Positions 41,217 through 50,090 of a stretch of 52,769 nucleotides of DNA are shown piece after piece. Within the stretch, counting starts at the first letter, position 1; each line of letters opens with the position of its first letter. This stretch comes from Gemmatimonadales bacterium. Its GTDB lineage: Bacteria; Gemmatimonadota; Gemmatimonadetes; Gemmatimonadales; GWC2-71-9. The stretch is from positions 1-52,769 of the forward strand of contig JAICLE010000012.1 in assembly GCA_025927545.1 (NCBI GenBank), read 5' to 3'. The position numbers and the translations under genes are program-made. The notes beneath the pieces were generated by a model that saw only the letters and a program-made list of their open reading frames with translations, was not told the origin of the DNA and made no database searches.

Positions 41217-42302
41217 ATGACGAAGCGCCGCCCTGCCGCAGCCGCTCGCGATGTTCTCGACCAACTCGCCGAAGCCGAGGAGCGCACCACGCTGACGGTA
41301 GACGGCCATGAGCTGCCCGTCAGCAGTCTCGACAAGCCGCTCTGGCCCGGCCAGGGGCGTCGGAAGGGCGCCACCAAGCGCGACCTGCTGCGCTATCTCA
41401 CACGCGTGTGGCCGTTCATTCGCCCGCACCTGGCGGACCGCCCGATTTTCGTCACCCGCTTTCCCAACGGCGTCACAGGAAAGAGTTTCTTCCAGAAGCA
41501 CTGGGAGCCGGCACCCCCGTTCGCGCGGACCGTGAAGATCCACTCGGCGGTGAACGACCGCGACGGCGATTATCTCCTGTGCGACAACCTCGCCACCCTG
41601 CTCTGGCTCGGTCAGATGGCGGGCCTCGAGCTGCACGGCTGGTTCTCCCGCACCAACCCGGAGCCGGACGCCACGGGCCGGAGCCGCAAGTTCACGGGCT
41701 CCGAGGCGGCGCTCGAGCGCTCAATCCTCAACTATCCCGACTTCATCGTCTTCGATCTGGACCCCTACCTCTACTCCGGCCGAGAGGGGCACGGCGAGGA
41801 GCCGGAGCTGCACCGGCGCGCGTTCGTGCGGGTGCGCTCGCTCGCGCTTCGCATCCGGGAGATTCTCGAGGGGCTCGGGCTCGTGACCTTCATCAAGACC
41901 TCGGGGCGCACCGGGCTGCACCTCTATCTCCCCATCGTGCGCGACCTCGACTTCGACGCGGCGCGCGGGGTGGCGGAGACGATCGCGCGGCACGTGCGGC
42001 AGGAGCGGCCGAAGGAGGTCACGATCGAGTGGGCGGTCCGCCGCCGCACCGGCAAGATCTTCTTCGACTACAACCAGAACAGCCGCGGGAAGTCGCTGGC
42101 GGTGCCGTATTCCCCGCGCCGCCATCCCGCGGCCACGGTGTCCATGCCGCTCGCCTGGGACGAGATCGAGCGGGTCTATCCCACCGACTTCACCATTCAC
42201 ACCGCGCCCGACCTGCTCGAGCGCGAAGGCGATGCCTGGGACGAGATGCTCGACGCACGGCAGGATCTGGCCCAAGTGCTCGGTGCGGAGAGCGCACCGT
42301 GA
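41217..42302 (+). CDS. LigD polymerase/primase domain protein
   Basis: 361 aa stand-alone archaeo-eukaryotic-primase-type polymerase of NHEJ, which fills ends with nucleotides or ribonucleotides. KPLWPG, then ATKRDLLRYL, PIFVTRFPNGV, FFQKHWE, the metal-binding FDLDP, SGRTGLHLYLPI and FFDYNQNSRGKSLAVPYSPR. In mycobacterial LigD this is fused to ligase and phosphoesterase domains; here the ligase is the next gene. The ATG at 41217 lies just past the inverted repeat; an upstream in-frame ATG at 41160 would translate the repeat and is rejected. Confidence 0.9.
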   Translation: MTKRRPAAAARDVLDQLAEAEERTTLTVDGHELPVSSLDKPLWPGQGRRKGATKRDLLRYLTRVWPFIRPHLADRPIFVTRFPNGVTGKSFFQKHWEPAPPFARTVKIHSAVNDRDGDYLLCDNLATLLWLGQMAGLELHGWFSRTNPEPDATGRSRKFTGSEAALERSILNYPDFIVFDLDPYLYSGREGHGEEPELHRRAFVRVRSLALRIREILEGLGLVTFIKTSGRTGLHLYLPIVRDLDFDAARGVAETIARHVRQERPKEVTIEWAVRRRTGKIFFDYNQNSRGKSLAVPYSPRRHPAATVSMPLAWDEIERVYPTDFTIHTAPDLLEREGDAWDEMLDARQDLAQVLGAESAP

Positions 42303-43303
42303 GCCGGCCGCTCGACGCGCTCTCCCGGACGGCCGGCGCCCGGCTCCGCTACCGCGCGCAGCCGGGGTGGATCCCGCCGATGCTCGCCACGCTGGCCGAT
42401 GCGCCGCCGCGCGGGGGCGAGTGGATCTACGAGCCCAAGCTCGACGGCGTGCGTGTCCTGGTGTACGCCAGCGGGGGAAACATCCATCTCTTCTCCCGCA
42501 ACCGGAAGCCGCTCGACGGCGCCTATCCCGAGCTGGTCGACACACTCTCGTTCGCGGTCCGGGGCGACGCGGTGCTCGACGGCGAGGTCGTCGCAGTGGA
42601 TCCGGCGACCGGGCAGAGCAGCTTCTCCCGGCTCCAGCGCCGCATGCAGCTCCGTGACGAGGCCCGCGCGCGCGGCAGCGGGGTTCCAGTCGAGCTCTAT
42701 CTCTTCGACTGCATGTTCTACGAAGGCATCGACCTGACCAATCTTCCCCTGGTGGACCGCAAGGCGGTGCTGCGCGACGTGGTCTGGTACGATGACCCCA
42801 TCCGATTCACGCCGTTTCGCACGACCGGCTCGGCCGCGATGTTCCGCGAGGCGTGCGCCAAGGGAGCCGAAGGCATCATTGCCAAGCGGGCGGAGGGCCG
42901 GTACGTGAGCGCGCGGTCGGCCGACTGGCTCAAGATCAAGTGCGTGCACCAGCAGGAATTCGTCGTGGGCGGATACACCGCGCCCAAGGGCTCCCGGGAG
43001 AACCTGGGAGCGCTCCTGGTGGGCTACTACGAGCACGGCGCGCTGCGCTATGCGGGGAAGGTCGGCACCGGCTACGACCGAGCCACGCTCGAACTATTGT
43101 CGCGGAAGCTGGCGCCGCTCCACCGGCGCACCTCGCCCTTCGCGCCGGGTCCGGCGCCGGCAGCCGAGGTGCAGTGGGTGACCCCGCGACTGGTGGTGGA
43201 GATCGGGTTCGGGGAATGGACGCCGGCCGGGCTGCTCAGGCACCCGCGGTATCTGGGACTCCGAGAGGACAAGTCGGCGGCGGAAGTGCGAAAAGAGGGC
43301 TGA
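42299..43303 (+). CDS. ATP-dependent DNA ligase (LigD ligase domain type)
   Basis: 334 aa. The nucleotidyl-transferase Lys47 is in EPKLDGVRV (motif I), then VLDGEVVAVD (motif III region), EGIIAKR (motif IV) and WLKIKC (motif V). The OB-fold domain follows (FVVGGYTAPKGSRENLGALLVGYY). There is no phosphoesterase domain. The GTG at 42299 overlaps the polymerase stop as GTGA, so both are made together with Ku upstream. Confidence 0.9.
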   Translation: MSRPLDALSRTAGARLRYRAQPGWIPPMLATLADAPPRGGEWIYEPKLDGVRVLVYASGGNIHLFSRNRKPLDGAYPELVDTLSFAVRGDAVLDGEVVAVDPATGQSSFSRLQRRMQLRDEARARGSGVPVELYLFDCMFYEGIDLTNLPLVDRKAVLRDVVWYDDPIRFTPFRTTGSAAMFREACAKGAEGIIAKRAEGRYVSARSADWLKIKCVHQQEFVVGGYTAPKGSRENLGALLVGYYEHGALRYAGKVGTGYDRATLELLSRKLAPLHRRTSPFAPGPAPAAEVQWVTPRLVVEIGFGEWTPAGLLRHPRYLGLREDKSAAEVRKEG

Positions 43304-43524
43304 GCGCTCCCGCGAAGCCCGAGTGTGGCGGCTCCGACCGCCCCTCCCAGCCGCACTCCGCCTCCCAGTTTCGCAACCTACTCCGTTCCGGAGCTGCAAC
43401 CATCGGCAGTAGCACCTGCCAAGGCGACCCAACCGGCGCCCGGCCATCAGTTTCTCCCGCGTGCCACCACCGCACGCTTCTTGCCCGCTTCCGGCCGATC
43501 GCCCCACACCCACCTGGAGGTACG

Positions 43525-43875
43525 ATGCACCCGCGCCGCCTCGCGGCGGGCCTCGCGCTCGCTCTCGCCGCAGTCACGGTCTCTGTCGCACCGGTTCATG
43601 CCCAGGGAAAGAGCAAGGAGAAGCACTACGCTGTCTCGTCCGATCGCGCCGTCACAGTCACCCGTGACGTCCTCGTGCGCCAGGGGTATACCGTGGTACG
43701 CGTCGAGCGCGTAGGGGCCACCCAGGTGGTCTACTATCGCGCCGGGAACCATGGCCGGGGCAAGGGGAAGGGGCCGGTCGAGAGGATGGTCATCCGCACG
43801 GTGGACCGGCGCGTGGTATTCGAGGACACGCCACCAGCGCTCATGGTGGACATCGACGTCAATCTCAAACTGTAG
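43525..43875 (+). CDS. Small secreted protein
   Basis: 116 aa. Sec signal peptide to about residue 26 (SVAPVHA-QG), then a Lys/Gly-rich stretch and a short beta-rich domain (GYTVVRVERVGATQVVYYRAG; ERMVIRTVDRRVVFED). No known family. GGAGG lies 4 nt before the ATG. The 43304-43524 spacer before it shows no gene. Confidence 0.65.
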   Translation: MHPRRLAAGLALALAAVTVSVAPVHAQGKSKEKHYAVSSDRAVTVTRDVLVRQGYTVVRVERVGATQVVYYRAGNHGRGKGKGPVERMVIRTVDRRVVFEDTPPALMVDIDVNLKL

Positions 43876-43914
43876 CACCGGAGCAGGAGGCGGCGGAGGA
43901 CCGGCGCGCTCCGC

Positions 43915-43942
43915 TTGACAGGACTCCGCCGCCTCGTAACAT
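43915..43942 (+). promoter_or_regulatory. Sigma-70 promoter of the receiver-TonB-YfiR-kinase operon
   Basis: TTGACA (43915-43920), 16 bp, TAACAT (43937-43942). It lies 115 bp before the GTG at 44058; the frame is open upstream of that GTG but has no standard start codon there. Confidence 0.65.
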
Positions 43943-44057
43943 CCATCGTACCCCTGCAATTCATCACGTCGCTCACCCGGTCGGAGTCGTTATCCCTACC
44001 CTGTTTCTGCTCACCGACGAGTCTCCGGACCTGAGTGAGCCCTGGCGCCCCGAACCG

Positions 44058-44462
44058 GTGCCGGAGCCGGAGCCCTCCCCCGCGCCTCTCGCGCGGCGGC
44101 GCGTCCTCGTGGCCGAGGACGACCCGATGGTCCGCAGCGTCATCGAACGACTCCTCGCCGACGAGGGCTACGAGGTGCGGACCGCCCGTCACGGTGACGA
44201 CGCGCTCCGGCTGGCCTTGCGCGGCTCGGGCGCGTTCGACCTGGTGGTCACCGACGTCCGCATGCCGGTGATGGACGGCTGGGAGCTCGGCCGGCGGCTG
44301 CGCGAGCGCTGGCCCCGGCTCCCGGTCCTCTACATCTCCGGCTATGACGTGGAGTTGACCCGTGGCGGGCCGCGGTCCGGCCAGCCCGAAGCCTTCCTCC
44401 GGAAGCCGTTCGATGCCGACGAGCTGGTACGGCACGTAGCCAGCCTCCTGCAGAATTGCTGA
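44058..44462 (+). CDS. Single-domain response regulator (receiver)
   Basis: 134 aa, a complete CheY-like receiver: acidic pair in VLVAEDDPMVR, phospho-acceptor Asp66 in VVTDVRMPVMDGWE, YISGYD, and Lys116 in FLRKPF. No output domain. The start is GTG at 44058 with a short Pro/Glu N-terminal tail. The stop overlaps the receptor TTG start. It is a likely phospho-partner of the hybrid kinase at the operon end. Confidence 0.85.
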   Translation: MPEPEPSPAPLARRRVLVAEDDPMVRSVIERLLADEGYEVRTARHGDDALRLALRGSGAFDLVVTDVRMPVMDGWELGRRLRERWPRLPVLYISGYDVELTRGGPRSGQPEAFLRKPFDADELVRHVASLLQNC

Positions 44463-46459
44463 GGCGGCGCGGGTCGCTCGCGCTCGCGTTCGCGGCATGG
44501 GCCGCCTTTGCTGCTCCGCGGCCCTCCGGCGCGCAGCAACCGGCCCCCGGAGCCTCCGACGTGGCCGACCTCGACATCGAAGAGCTCGGCCGGATCCGCA
44601 TCACCTCCGTTTCCCGCCGGCCTGAGCCCGCCTCCCACGCCACCGCCGCCGTCTTCGTGATCACCCGCGAGGACATCCGCCGCTCCGGCGCGAGCTCGCT
44701 GCCGGAAGCGCTGCGGCTCGCCCCCGGACTGCAGGTGGCGCGGGTGACCGCGCGCGACTGGTCCATCACGGCGCGCGGCTTCGCCGAGCAATCACCCAAC
44801 AAGCTGCTGGTGCTGGTCGACGGACGCGCGATCTATTCCCCGCTCTTCGCCGGCACCTTCTGGGACGTGCAGGACGTGGTGATGGAGGACGTGGACCGCA
44901 TCGAGGTGATCCTCGGTCCGGGCGCGACCCTCTGGGGCTCGAACGCCGTGAACGGCGTGATCAACGTCATCACCCGCTCCGCGGCCGACACCCGGAGCCG
45001 GCTGCTGGCGGTCCACGCGGGCACGGCCGAGCACCTGAATGCAACCGCCCGCTACGGCACCGCCCTCGGCGCCGGCGGCGCGCTCCGGGTCTACGGCAGC
45101 TTCCTCGATCGGGCGCCGTCCCACCTGGCCGGTGGCGAGCTCGGGGAAGACGACTGGCAGCAGGGCCAGGGCGGGTTCCGCGCCGACCTGGATGCGGGGT
45201 CGCGTGACCGGCTGACGTTCCAGGGTGACCTGTACGCTGCCTCAGGGAGTCAGGACGTCCGCGGGGCCGTGCTGGGGCCGCCGTTCACCAGGGTGGTCGA
45301 CGACGAGCTGGACACCCATGGCGGCAACCTGCTCGCCCGGTGGTCCCGGAGTCTGGGTGAGGCCTCCGACCTCCAGGTGCAGGCCTACTACGACCGCTCG
45401 ATCCGCAAGCTTCCCAGCTCCTACGGCCGGATCGCGGTCGACATCGCCGACATCGACATGCAGTATCGGCTCCCGCTGAGCCGGCGGCACGACTTCGTCT
45501 GGGGACTGGGCTACCGGATCAACTCCGACACCGTCTCGGGCACCTTTCCCACCGCCCTCGTCCCCGGCGCCCGTACGACCCACCTGGTGACCGGCTTCGC
45601 CCAGGATGAAATCGAGCTGTCCCCCGAGCGCTGGTATCTCACCCTCGGCGCCAAACTCGAGCACAACGACCTCTCCGGTCTCGAGCTGCAGCCCAATGTC
45701 CGCGTGTTGTGGCTGCCGGCCGCGGGACACACCGTGTGGTCCGCGGTCTCCCGCGCGGTCCGGATTCCGTCGCGGCTGGACGCCGACGTGCGCTTCGTCA
45801 CGCAGGTGCTCCCGACGTCGCCGCTCACGATCGTGCGGGTGGACGGCAACGAGGACTTCGAGTCGGAGGAGCTGGTATCACTCGAGGGCGGCTACCGGGT
45901 CCTGGTGCATCCCACGCTCTCCGCCGACCTGTCGCTCTACTACGGCTGGTACGACCGGATCCGCTCGATCACCCCGCTCCCGCCGTTCGTGCAGGACGGC
46001 AACGTGGTCCAGCCGCTCCGGGTGGACAACGACGCGCGTGGCCACGCCTACGGCGGCACCGTAGCCGCCACCTGGCAACCGCACCCCGCGCTCCGGCTCC
46101 AGGGGAGCTATACGCTGCTCAAGATGGCAATCCAGCCCACTGATGATGCGCCGCCCGGCAGCTTCCCCAACGTCAACCCCGGCTACAACCCGGAGCACCA
46201 GGCGGCGCTCCGCTCATCGCTCAACCTGCCGCGCGGCCTGGAGGTGGACCTGGCGCTGCGCTACGTGGGTGTGCTGCCGCAGCCGCGCGTCCCCGGGTAT
46301 GCGGAGGCCGACGCGCGGCTCGGCTGGAGCGCGCGCCCGGGGCTGACCTTCTCGCTGGTGGGCCGCGACCTGCTCCACGCGCAGCACCCGGAGTTCTGGA
46401 GCCAGCCGCAACGGGAAATCCAGCGCCGCGGCGAGTTGCAGCTCGAATGGCGCTTCTGA
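44456..46459 (+). CDS. TonB-dependent outer-membrane receptor
   Basis: 667 aa. Signal peptide to AFAAPRPSGAQ. A short acidic segment VADLDIEELGRIRITSVSRR resembles a TonB box region, followed by a plug (SSLPEALRLAPGLQVARV, ITARGFAEQSPNKLLVLVDGRAIY in part, VEVILGPGATLWGSNAVNGVINVIT form) and a 22-strand-type barrel ending in FxxRGELQLEWRF with terminal Phe. The ligand is unknown. The TTG at 44456 overlaps the receiver stop, and no SD is visible, so it is translationally coupled. Confidence 0.85.
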   Translation: MLRRRGSLALAFAAWAAFAAPRPSGAQQPAPGASDVADLDIEELGRIRITSVSRRPEPASHATAAVFVITREDIRRSGASSLPEALRLAPGLQVARVTARDWSITARGFAEQSPNKLLVLVDGRAIYSPLFAGTFWDVQDVVMEDVDRIEVILGPGATLWGSNAVNGVINVITRSAADTRSRLLAVHAGTAEHLNATARYGTALGAGGALRVYGSFLDRAPSHLAGGELGEDDWQQGQGGFRADLDAGSRDRLTFQGDLYAASGSQDVRGAVLGPPFTRVVDDELDTHGGNLLARWSRSLGEASDLQVQAYYDRSIRKLPSSYGRIAVDIADIDMQYRLPLSRRHDFVWGLGYRINSDTVSGTFPTALVPGARTTHLVTGFAQDEIELSPERWYLTLGAKLEHNDLSGLELQPNVRVLWLPAAGHTVWSAVSRAVRIPSRLDADVRFVTQVLPTSPLTIVRVDGNEDFESEELVSLEGGYRVLVHPTLSADLSLYYGWYDRIRSITPLPPFVQDGNVVQPLRVDNDARGHAYGGTVAATWQPHPALRLQGSYTLLKMAIQPTDDAPPGSFPNVNPGYNPEHQAALRSSLNLPRGLEVDLALRYVGVLPQPRVPGYAEADARLGWSARPGLTFSLVGRDLLHAQHPEFWSQPQREIQRRGELQLEWRF

Positions 46460-47034
46460 GCCCGGGGCCCGGCACGCTCCTCGTCGCACGCTGGCTCGTG
46501 GCGCTGGGGTGTACGGCCGCTCCCGTCTTCACGGCCCGCGCGCAGACCTCGCCCGCCGCCCCGGAGCAGGCGGTAAAGGCGGCCTATCTGCTCAACTTCA
46601 CCCGCTACGTGGACTGGCCGGCGGGCACCTTCGCCGATGCTGACGCGCCGGTGAATCTGTGTGTGCTGGGAGAGAATTCCTTCGGTGGTGTCGTGCGGCA
46701 GAGCGTGCAGGGCCGCCGGTCACGGGGACGGCCGATCCGCGTGCTCGAGCCCGATGCCCCCGCTCAGGCCGGCGACTGTCATATCGCGTTCGTGGCGGGC
46801 GGATCGCGCGAGGCCCGGGCGTGGCTCGCCGCGCTGCGCCACTCGCCGACCCTGACCGTCGGGGACGGCCCGGAGTTCCTGGGCATCGGCGGCATGGTTG
46901 CGTTCGTGCTCGTGCACGAGACCCTCCGTTTCGAGATCGACGCCGACGCGGTGCGCCGCGCCGGGCTGCAGATCAGCTCGCGCGTGCTCGCGCTCGCGAT
47001 GAGCGTGAGCGGCGGGCCGCCGGAGGCCCGCTGA
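46447..47034 (+). CDS. YfiR family (DUF4154) periplasmic protein
   Basis: 195 aa. Signal peptide to TARAQ, then the YfiR start VKAAYLLNFTRYVDWPAG, CVLGENSFG, RPIRVLE, CHIAFVAG and a terminal LQISSRVLALA. In Pseudomonas YfiR is a periplasmic repressor of the diguanylate cyclase YfiN. Here the partner would be the adjacent membrane kinase, not a GGDEF protein. Its start lies inside the receptor end (13-bp overlap), and its stop overlaps the kinase ATG. Confidence 0.85.
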   Translation: MALLSPGPGTLLVARWLVALGCTAAPVFTARAQTSPAAPEQAVKAAYLLNFTRYVDWPAGTFADADAPVNLCVLGENSFGGVVRQSVQGRRSRGRPIRVLEPDAPAQAGDCHIAFVAGGSREARAWLAALRHSPTLTVGDGPEFLGIGGMVAFVLVHETLRFEIDADAVRRAGLQISSRVLALAMSVSGGPPEAR

Positions 47035-49235
47035 TGGCCTGGCTCCTGAACCGGCCGATCCGGCAGAAGGTCGCGCTGCTCATCGGCGTCGCGTCGATCA
47101 TCGCCCTGCTGCTGGCGGGCGGCGCGGTGGTGCTCTACGAGGTGACCACCTTCCGTCCGCGTGCCGTGCGCGACGCGCGGACCCAGGCCGACCTCATCCG
47201 GGCCAACAGCGTGGCCGCGCTCCAGTTCAAGGACCGCGACGCGGCCGCCGAGAACCTCGCCACCCTTCGCACCCGGCCGGAGATCCTCTCCGCCAGCCTG
47301 TTCGGGCCCGACGGAACCATCGTGGCGCGGTACGCCTCTCCGGGCGCGCCGCCGGCCCCGACGGAGCTTCGGGCCGGTGTCCGCTTCCTTGCCGACCGCC
47401 TCGTCCTGATCGACCGGATGGAGGTCGACGGCCAACTGGTCGGCTGGCTCACGCTGCAGTACGACGTTCCCCCGCTCTGGCGTCGCCTGCCGCAGTACGG
47501 GATCATGGCCGCCGTCGTCCTGCTCGCGCTCGGCACCGCGAGCGTCCTGCTGCTCGGCATGCTGGGCCGCTCCGTGTCCGCGCCGCTGCTGGCGCTCGCC
47601 GGCACGGCCCGCACGATTTCGGAGACCGGCGAATACCGCCTCCGAGTGCCGACCGGGCAGGGCGCCGAGATCGGCGCGCTCACCGACGCGTTCAACCACA
47701 TGGTCGCGACGGTCGCGGCGCAGCAGGGCGCGCTCCGGCAGGGCGAGGCGCGCCTCCGACTGGCCCTGGAAGCGGCGAAGATGGAAACCTGGATCGTGGA
47801 CCTCCCGCGCGGCGGCGATCCGTCGTTCGCCGGGCTGCTGGATCGGGTGCACCCCGACGATCGCGACGCCGTCGCCGAGCGGATGCGGTCGGCGCTCGCC
47901 AGCCACGCCGGATTTACGGTGGAGTTCCGCGCCGCCGCGCCCGAGGCGGAGGAGCGCTGGACGGCGCTCCGCGGCCAGATTTTCCGGGACGAGGCCAGTG
48001 ACGCGGTGCGGCTGATCGGCGTGGCACAGGACGTGACCGAGCAGCGTCGCATCGAGCACCAGCTCATCCAGTCCCAGCGCATGGAGGCGATCGGCAACCT
48101 GGCCGGCGGCGTCGCGCACGACTTCAACAACCTGCTGACCGGCATCATCGGCTACCTCGGCTTCGTGAAGCGGCGGCTGCCCCCGGACGCGGTGGTGCAC
48201 GAGGACCTGGCCGAAGTGGAGCGGGCCGCGCGGCGGGCGGCGGCGCTGACATCACAGCTTCTGTCCTATGCGCGGCGGCAGATGGTGGTGCCGACGTCGG
48301 TGGATCTCAACGGGACCGTCGCCGCACTCACGCCGATGGTGCGCCGGCTGGTGGGCGAGGATATCGAGGTGACGGCGGAGCTCGCGGAGCCGCTCGCGCC
48401 GACCCGGGTCGATCCGGGCCAGCTGGAGCAGGTGGTGCTCAACCTCGTCGCCAACGCGCGGGACGCGATGCCCTCGGGAGGCGCCTTGCGCCTGCGGACC
48501 CGCGAGGCCGCGCTCACCGAGGAGGCGGCACGCCTGCATCCCGAGGCCCGCGCGGGGAGCTACGTGGCGCTCGACGTGGAGGACACGGGCGTCGGCATGA
48601 CGCCGGAGGTGCAGGCCCACATCTTCGAGCCGTTCTTCACCACCAAGCCGCCGGGCGCCGGCACCGGCCTCGGCCTGGCGATGTGCTACGGGATCGTGAA
48701 GCAGTCGGACGGTCACATCATGGTCGAGAGCGAGCCGGGCCGGGGCAGCCGGTTCACCGTGCTCCTGCCGCAGGATGGAGCCCGGGCCCGCGTGCCGGGC
48801 GCGGCAGCCGCTCCGGAAATCCGATCCGGCAGAGAGACCATCCTGCTGGTGGAGGACGACGAGACCGTCCGGGGCGTGACCCTCCGAATGCTGCAGGAGC
48901 TGGGCTACTCCGTCGTGTCGGCGGGAAGCGCCGCGGAAGGCCGGGTACGAGCCGCGGAGGCCGGCAGCCGGATCGACCTGCTTCTGACGGACGTCGTCAT
49001 GCCGGGTGGGAGCGGGCGCGAGCTGGCCGAGGAGCTCACGATGGCTCAGCCCGGGCTCGCCGTGCTGTTCATGTCCGGGTACACCCCCGACGTCGTGCTC
49101 CGGCAGGGTGTGGTGCAGGAGAACGTCGCCTTCCTTGCCAAGCCGTTTACCGCACCGGCGCTGGCGGAGGCGCTCCGGCACACGCTCGCGGCGCGGGGCG
49201 AACGGAGCAGGCTGAGCGAAGCACGGGGGGCATGA
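47034..49235 (+). CDS. Hybrid histidine kinase with CHASE8-like sensor and receiver
   Basis: 733 aa. Membrane helix (about 12-38), periplasmic sensor with CHASE8-like features ([29 protein letters not shown]), second helix (about 155-175), HAMP, a PAS-like part, then HisKA with His362 in [14 protein letters not shown]-box [11 protein letters not shown]-boxes DTGVGM and [16 protein letters not shown]-terminal receiver has Asp653 ([10 protein letters not shown]) and a K in FLAKPF. HisKA-type with DFNNLL is common in hybrid kinases. Last gene of the operon, followed by a CATG hairpin. Confidence 0.9.
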   Translation: MAWLLNRPIRQKVALLIGVASIIALLLAGGAVVLYEVTTFRPRAVRDARTQADLIRANSVAALQFKDRDAAAENLATLRTRPEILSASLFGPDGTIVARYASPGAPPAPTELRAGVRFLADRLVLIDRMEVDGQLVGWLTLQYDVPPLWRRLPQYGIMAAVVLLALGTASVLLLGMLGRSVSAPLLALAGTARTISETGEYRLRVPTGQGAEIGALTDAFNHMVATVAAQQGALRQGEARLRLALEAAKMETWIVDLPRGGDPSFAGLLDRVHPDDRDAVAERMRSALASHAGFTVEFRAAAPEAEERWTALRGQIFRDEASDAVRLIGVAQDVTEQRRIEHQLIQSQRMEAIGNLAGGVAHDFNNLLTGIIGYLGFVKRRLPPDAVVHEDLAEVERAARRAAALTSQLLSYARRQMVVPTSVDLNGTVAALTPMVRRLVGEDIEVTAELAEPLAPTRVDPGQLEQVVLNLVANARDAMPSGGALRLRTREAALTEEAARLHPEARAGSYVALDVEDTGVGMTPEVQAHIFEPFFTTKPPGAGTGLGLAMCYGIVKQSDGHIMVESEPGRGSRFTVLLPQDGARARVPGAAAAPEIRSGRETILLVEDDETVRGVTLRMLQELGYSVVSAGSAAEGRVRAAEAGSRIDLLLTDVVMPGGSGRELAEELTMAQPGLAVLFMSGYTPDVVLRQGVVQENVAFLAKPFTAPALAEALRHTLAARGERSRLSEARGA

Positions 49236-49251
49236 CGCATGTCATGCCCCC
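49226..49251 (+). terminator. GGGGGCATG-type hairpin after the kinase operon
   Basis: GGGGGCATGAC (49226-49236) pairs with GTCATGCCCCC (49241-49251) around GCAT. The kinase stop codon (49233-49235) is inside the stem. Same core as the hairpins at 5816 and 32072. Confidence 0.75.
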
Positions 49252-49280
49252 TTCTGATTGCCCCGGTGACCCGCCGAGAG

Positions 49281-49901
49281 CTAGTCGTTGGCCCCCGCGT
49301 TGCCTCCGAGCGAGATCGACAGACCGAGTGACGTGACCAGATCGTTCTGGAACGAGTCCCCGCCGCCGAAGTCGCCGTTGTACATGTAATCCTCGAGGTC
49401 GAGCCGGAGTGCCGTGCTGCCCGACTGGTTCAGCGCGAAGCGGAACCCGGCACCCAGGTTGGCGCCGAAGTCGGTCTTGCTCCTGTCGTCGTCCAGCGGA
49501 TTCTTGCCCCGGGTGAGAAGTGCCGGACCGGCGGCGATGTAGAAGCCGACGGGGTTGGTGACCGGGCTCAGTGCCAGCAGCAGGCGCGCGCTCGCGGCCA
49601 GCAGGTCGGTGTTCTTCTCATTGATGGTGGTCCCCGAGATCTTGGCCGGTGCGTAGCCGCCGACCGCCTCGAAGCCCAGCCTGCCGGTGCCCCAGAAGGT
49701 GAGGCGCGCGCCGCCGATGACGCTCACGTCGCGGCTCAACGCGTTGTCGAGGTCGGACACGGAGTTCTTGGTGGGGATGTAGGCACCGGCCCAGGGGACG
49801 AGGCTGACCCCCGTCTGCGCCGCCGCCGTTCCCGGCACGGCCGCGCACAGGGCAGCGGCAGCCACGATCGCCGGAACTGTGGTTCGTTTCAGGATCGACA
49901 T
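49281..49901 (-). CDS. Small outer-membrane beta-barrel protein
   Basis: 206 aa. Signal peptide to GTAAAQ. The rest has alternating strands with Gly/aromatic girdles (GVSLVPWAGAYIP, ARLTFWGTGRLGFEAVGGY, GFYIAAGPALLTRG, GANLGAGFRFAL, LRLDLEDYMYN, LVTSLGLSISLG), fitting an eight-stranded OmpW/OmpA-like barrel. GGAGTG precedes the ATG by 3 nt. A GTGA-N6-TCAC palindrome lies upstream at 50027-50042. Confidence 0.75.
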   Translation of the reverse strand: MSILKRTTVPAIVAAAALCAAVPGTAAAQTGVSLVPWAGAYIPTKNSVSDLDNALSRDVSVIGGARLTFWGTGRLGFEAVGGYAPAKISGTTINEKNTDLLAASARLLLALSPVTNPVGFYIAAGPALLTRGKNPLDDDRSKTDFGANLGAGFRFALNQSGSTALRLDLEDYMYNGDFGGGDSFQNDLVTSLGLSISLGGNAGAND

Positions 49902-50026
49902 ACACACTCCGGTGTAGACGGTACCCGCCGTGCACCGTCGCGCGGCAGGGGCCGGGCACCTCACCCGACGGAGCTACGATGGGACCGTCCACCCGGGCCG
50001 CGCTGTGAAGCCGGGGCCGCTCGGGA

Positions 50027-50042
50027 TGTGAACTGAATCACC
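50027..50042 (-). promoter_or_regulatory. Possible CRP-like site upstream of the barrel gene
   Basis: Minus strand GGTGATTCAGTTCACA: a full GTGA-N6-TCAC core. No -10-like hexamer lies 21 bp on; the nearest hexamer candidates would place it at a class I-like distance (about -70 or farther). Weaker than S1-S5. Confidence 0.35.
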
Positions 50043-50090
50043 CGGGCGGGCGCAACTCGTTCATACGCGGCGACATCCAGTTCCGCCGCG

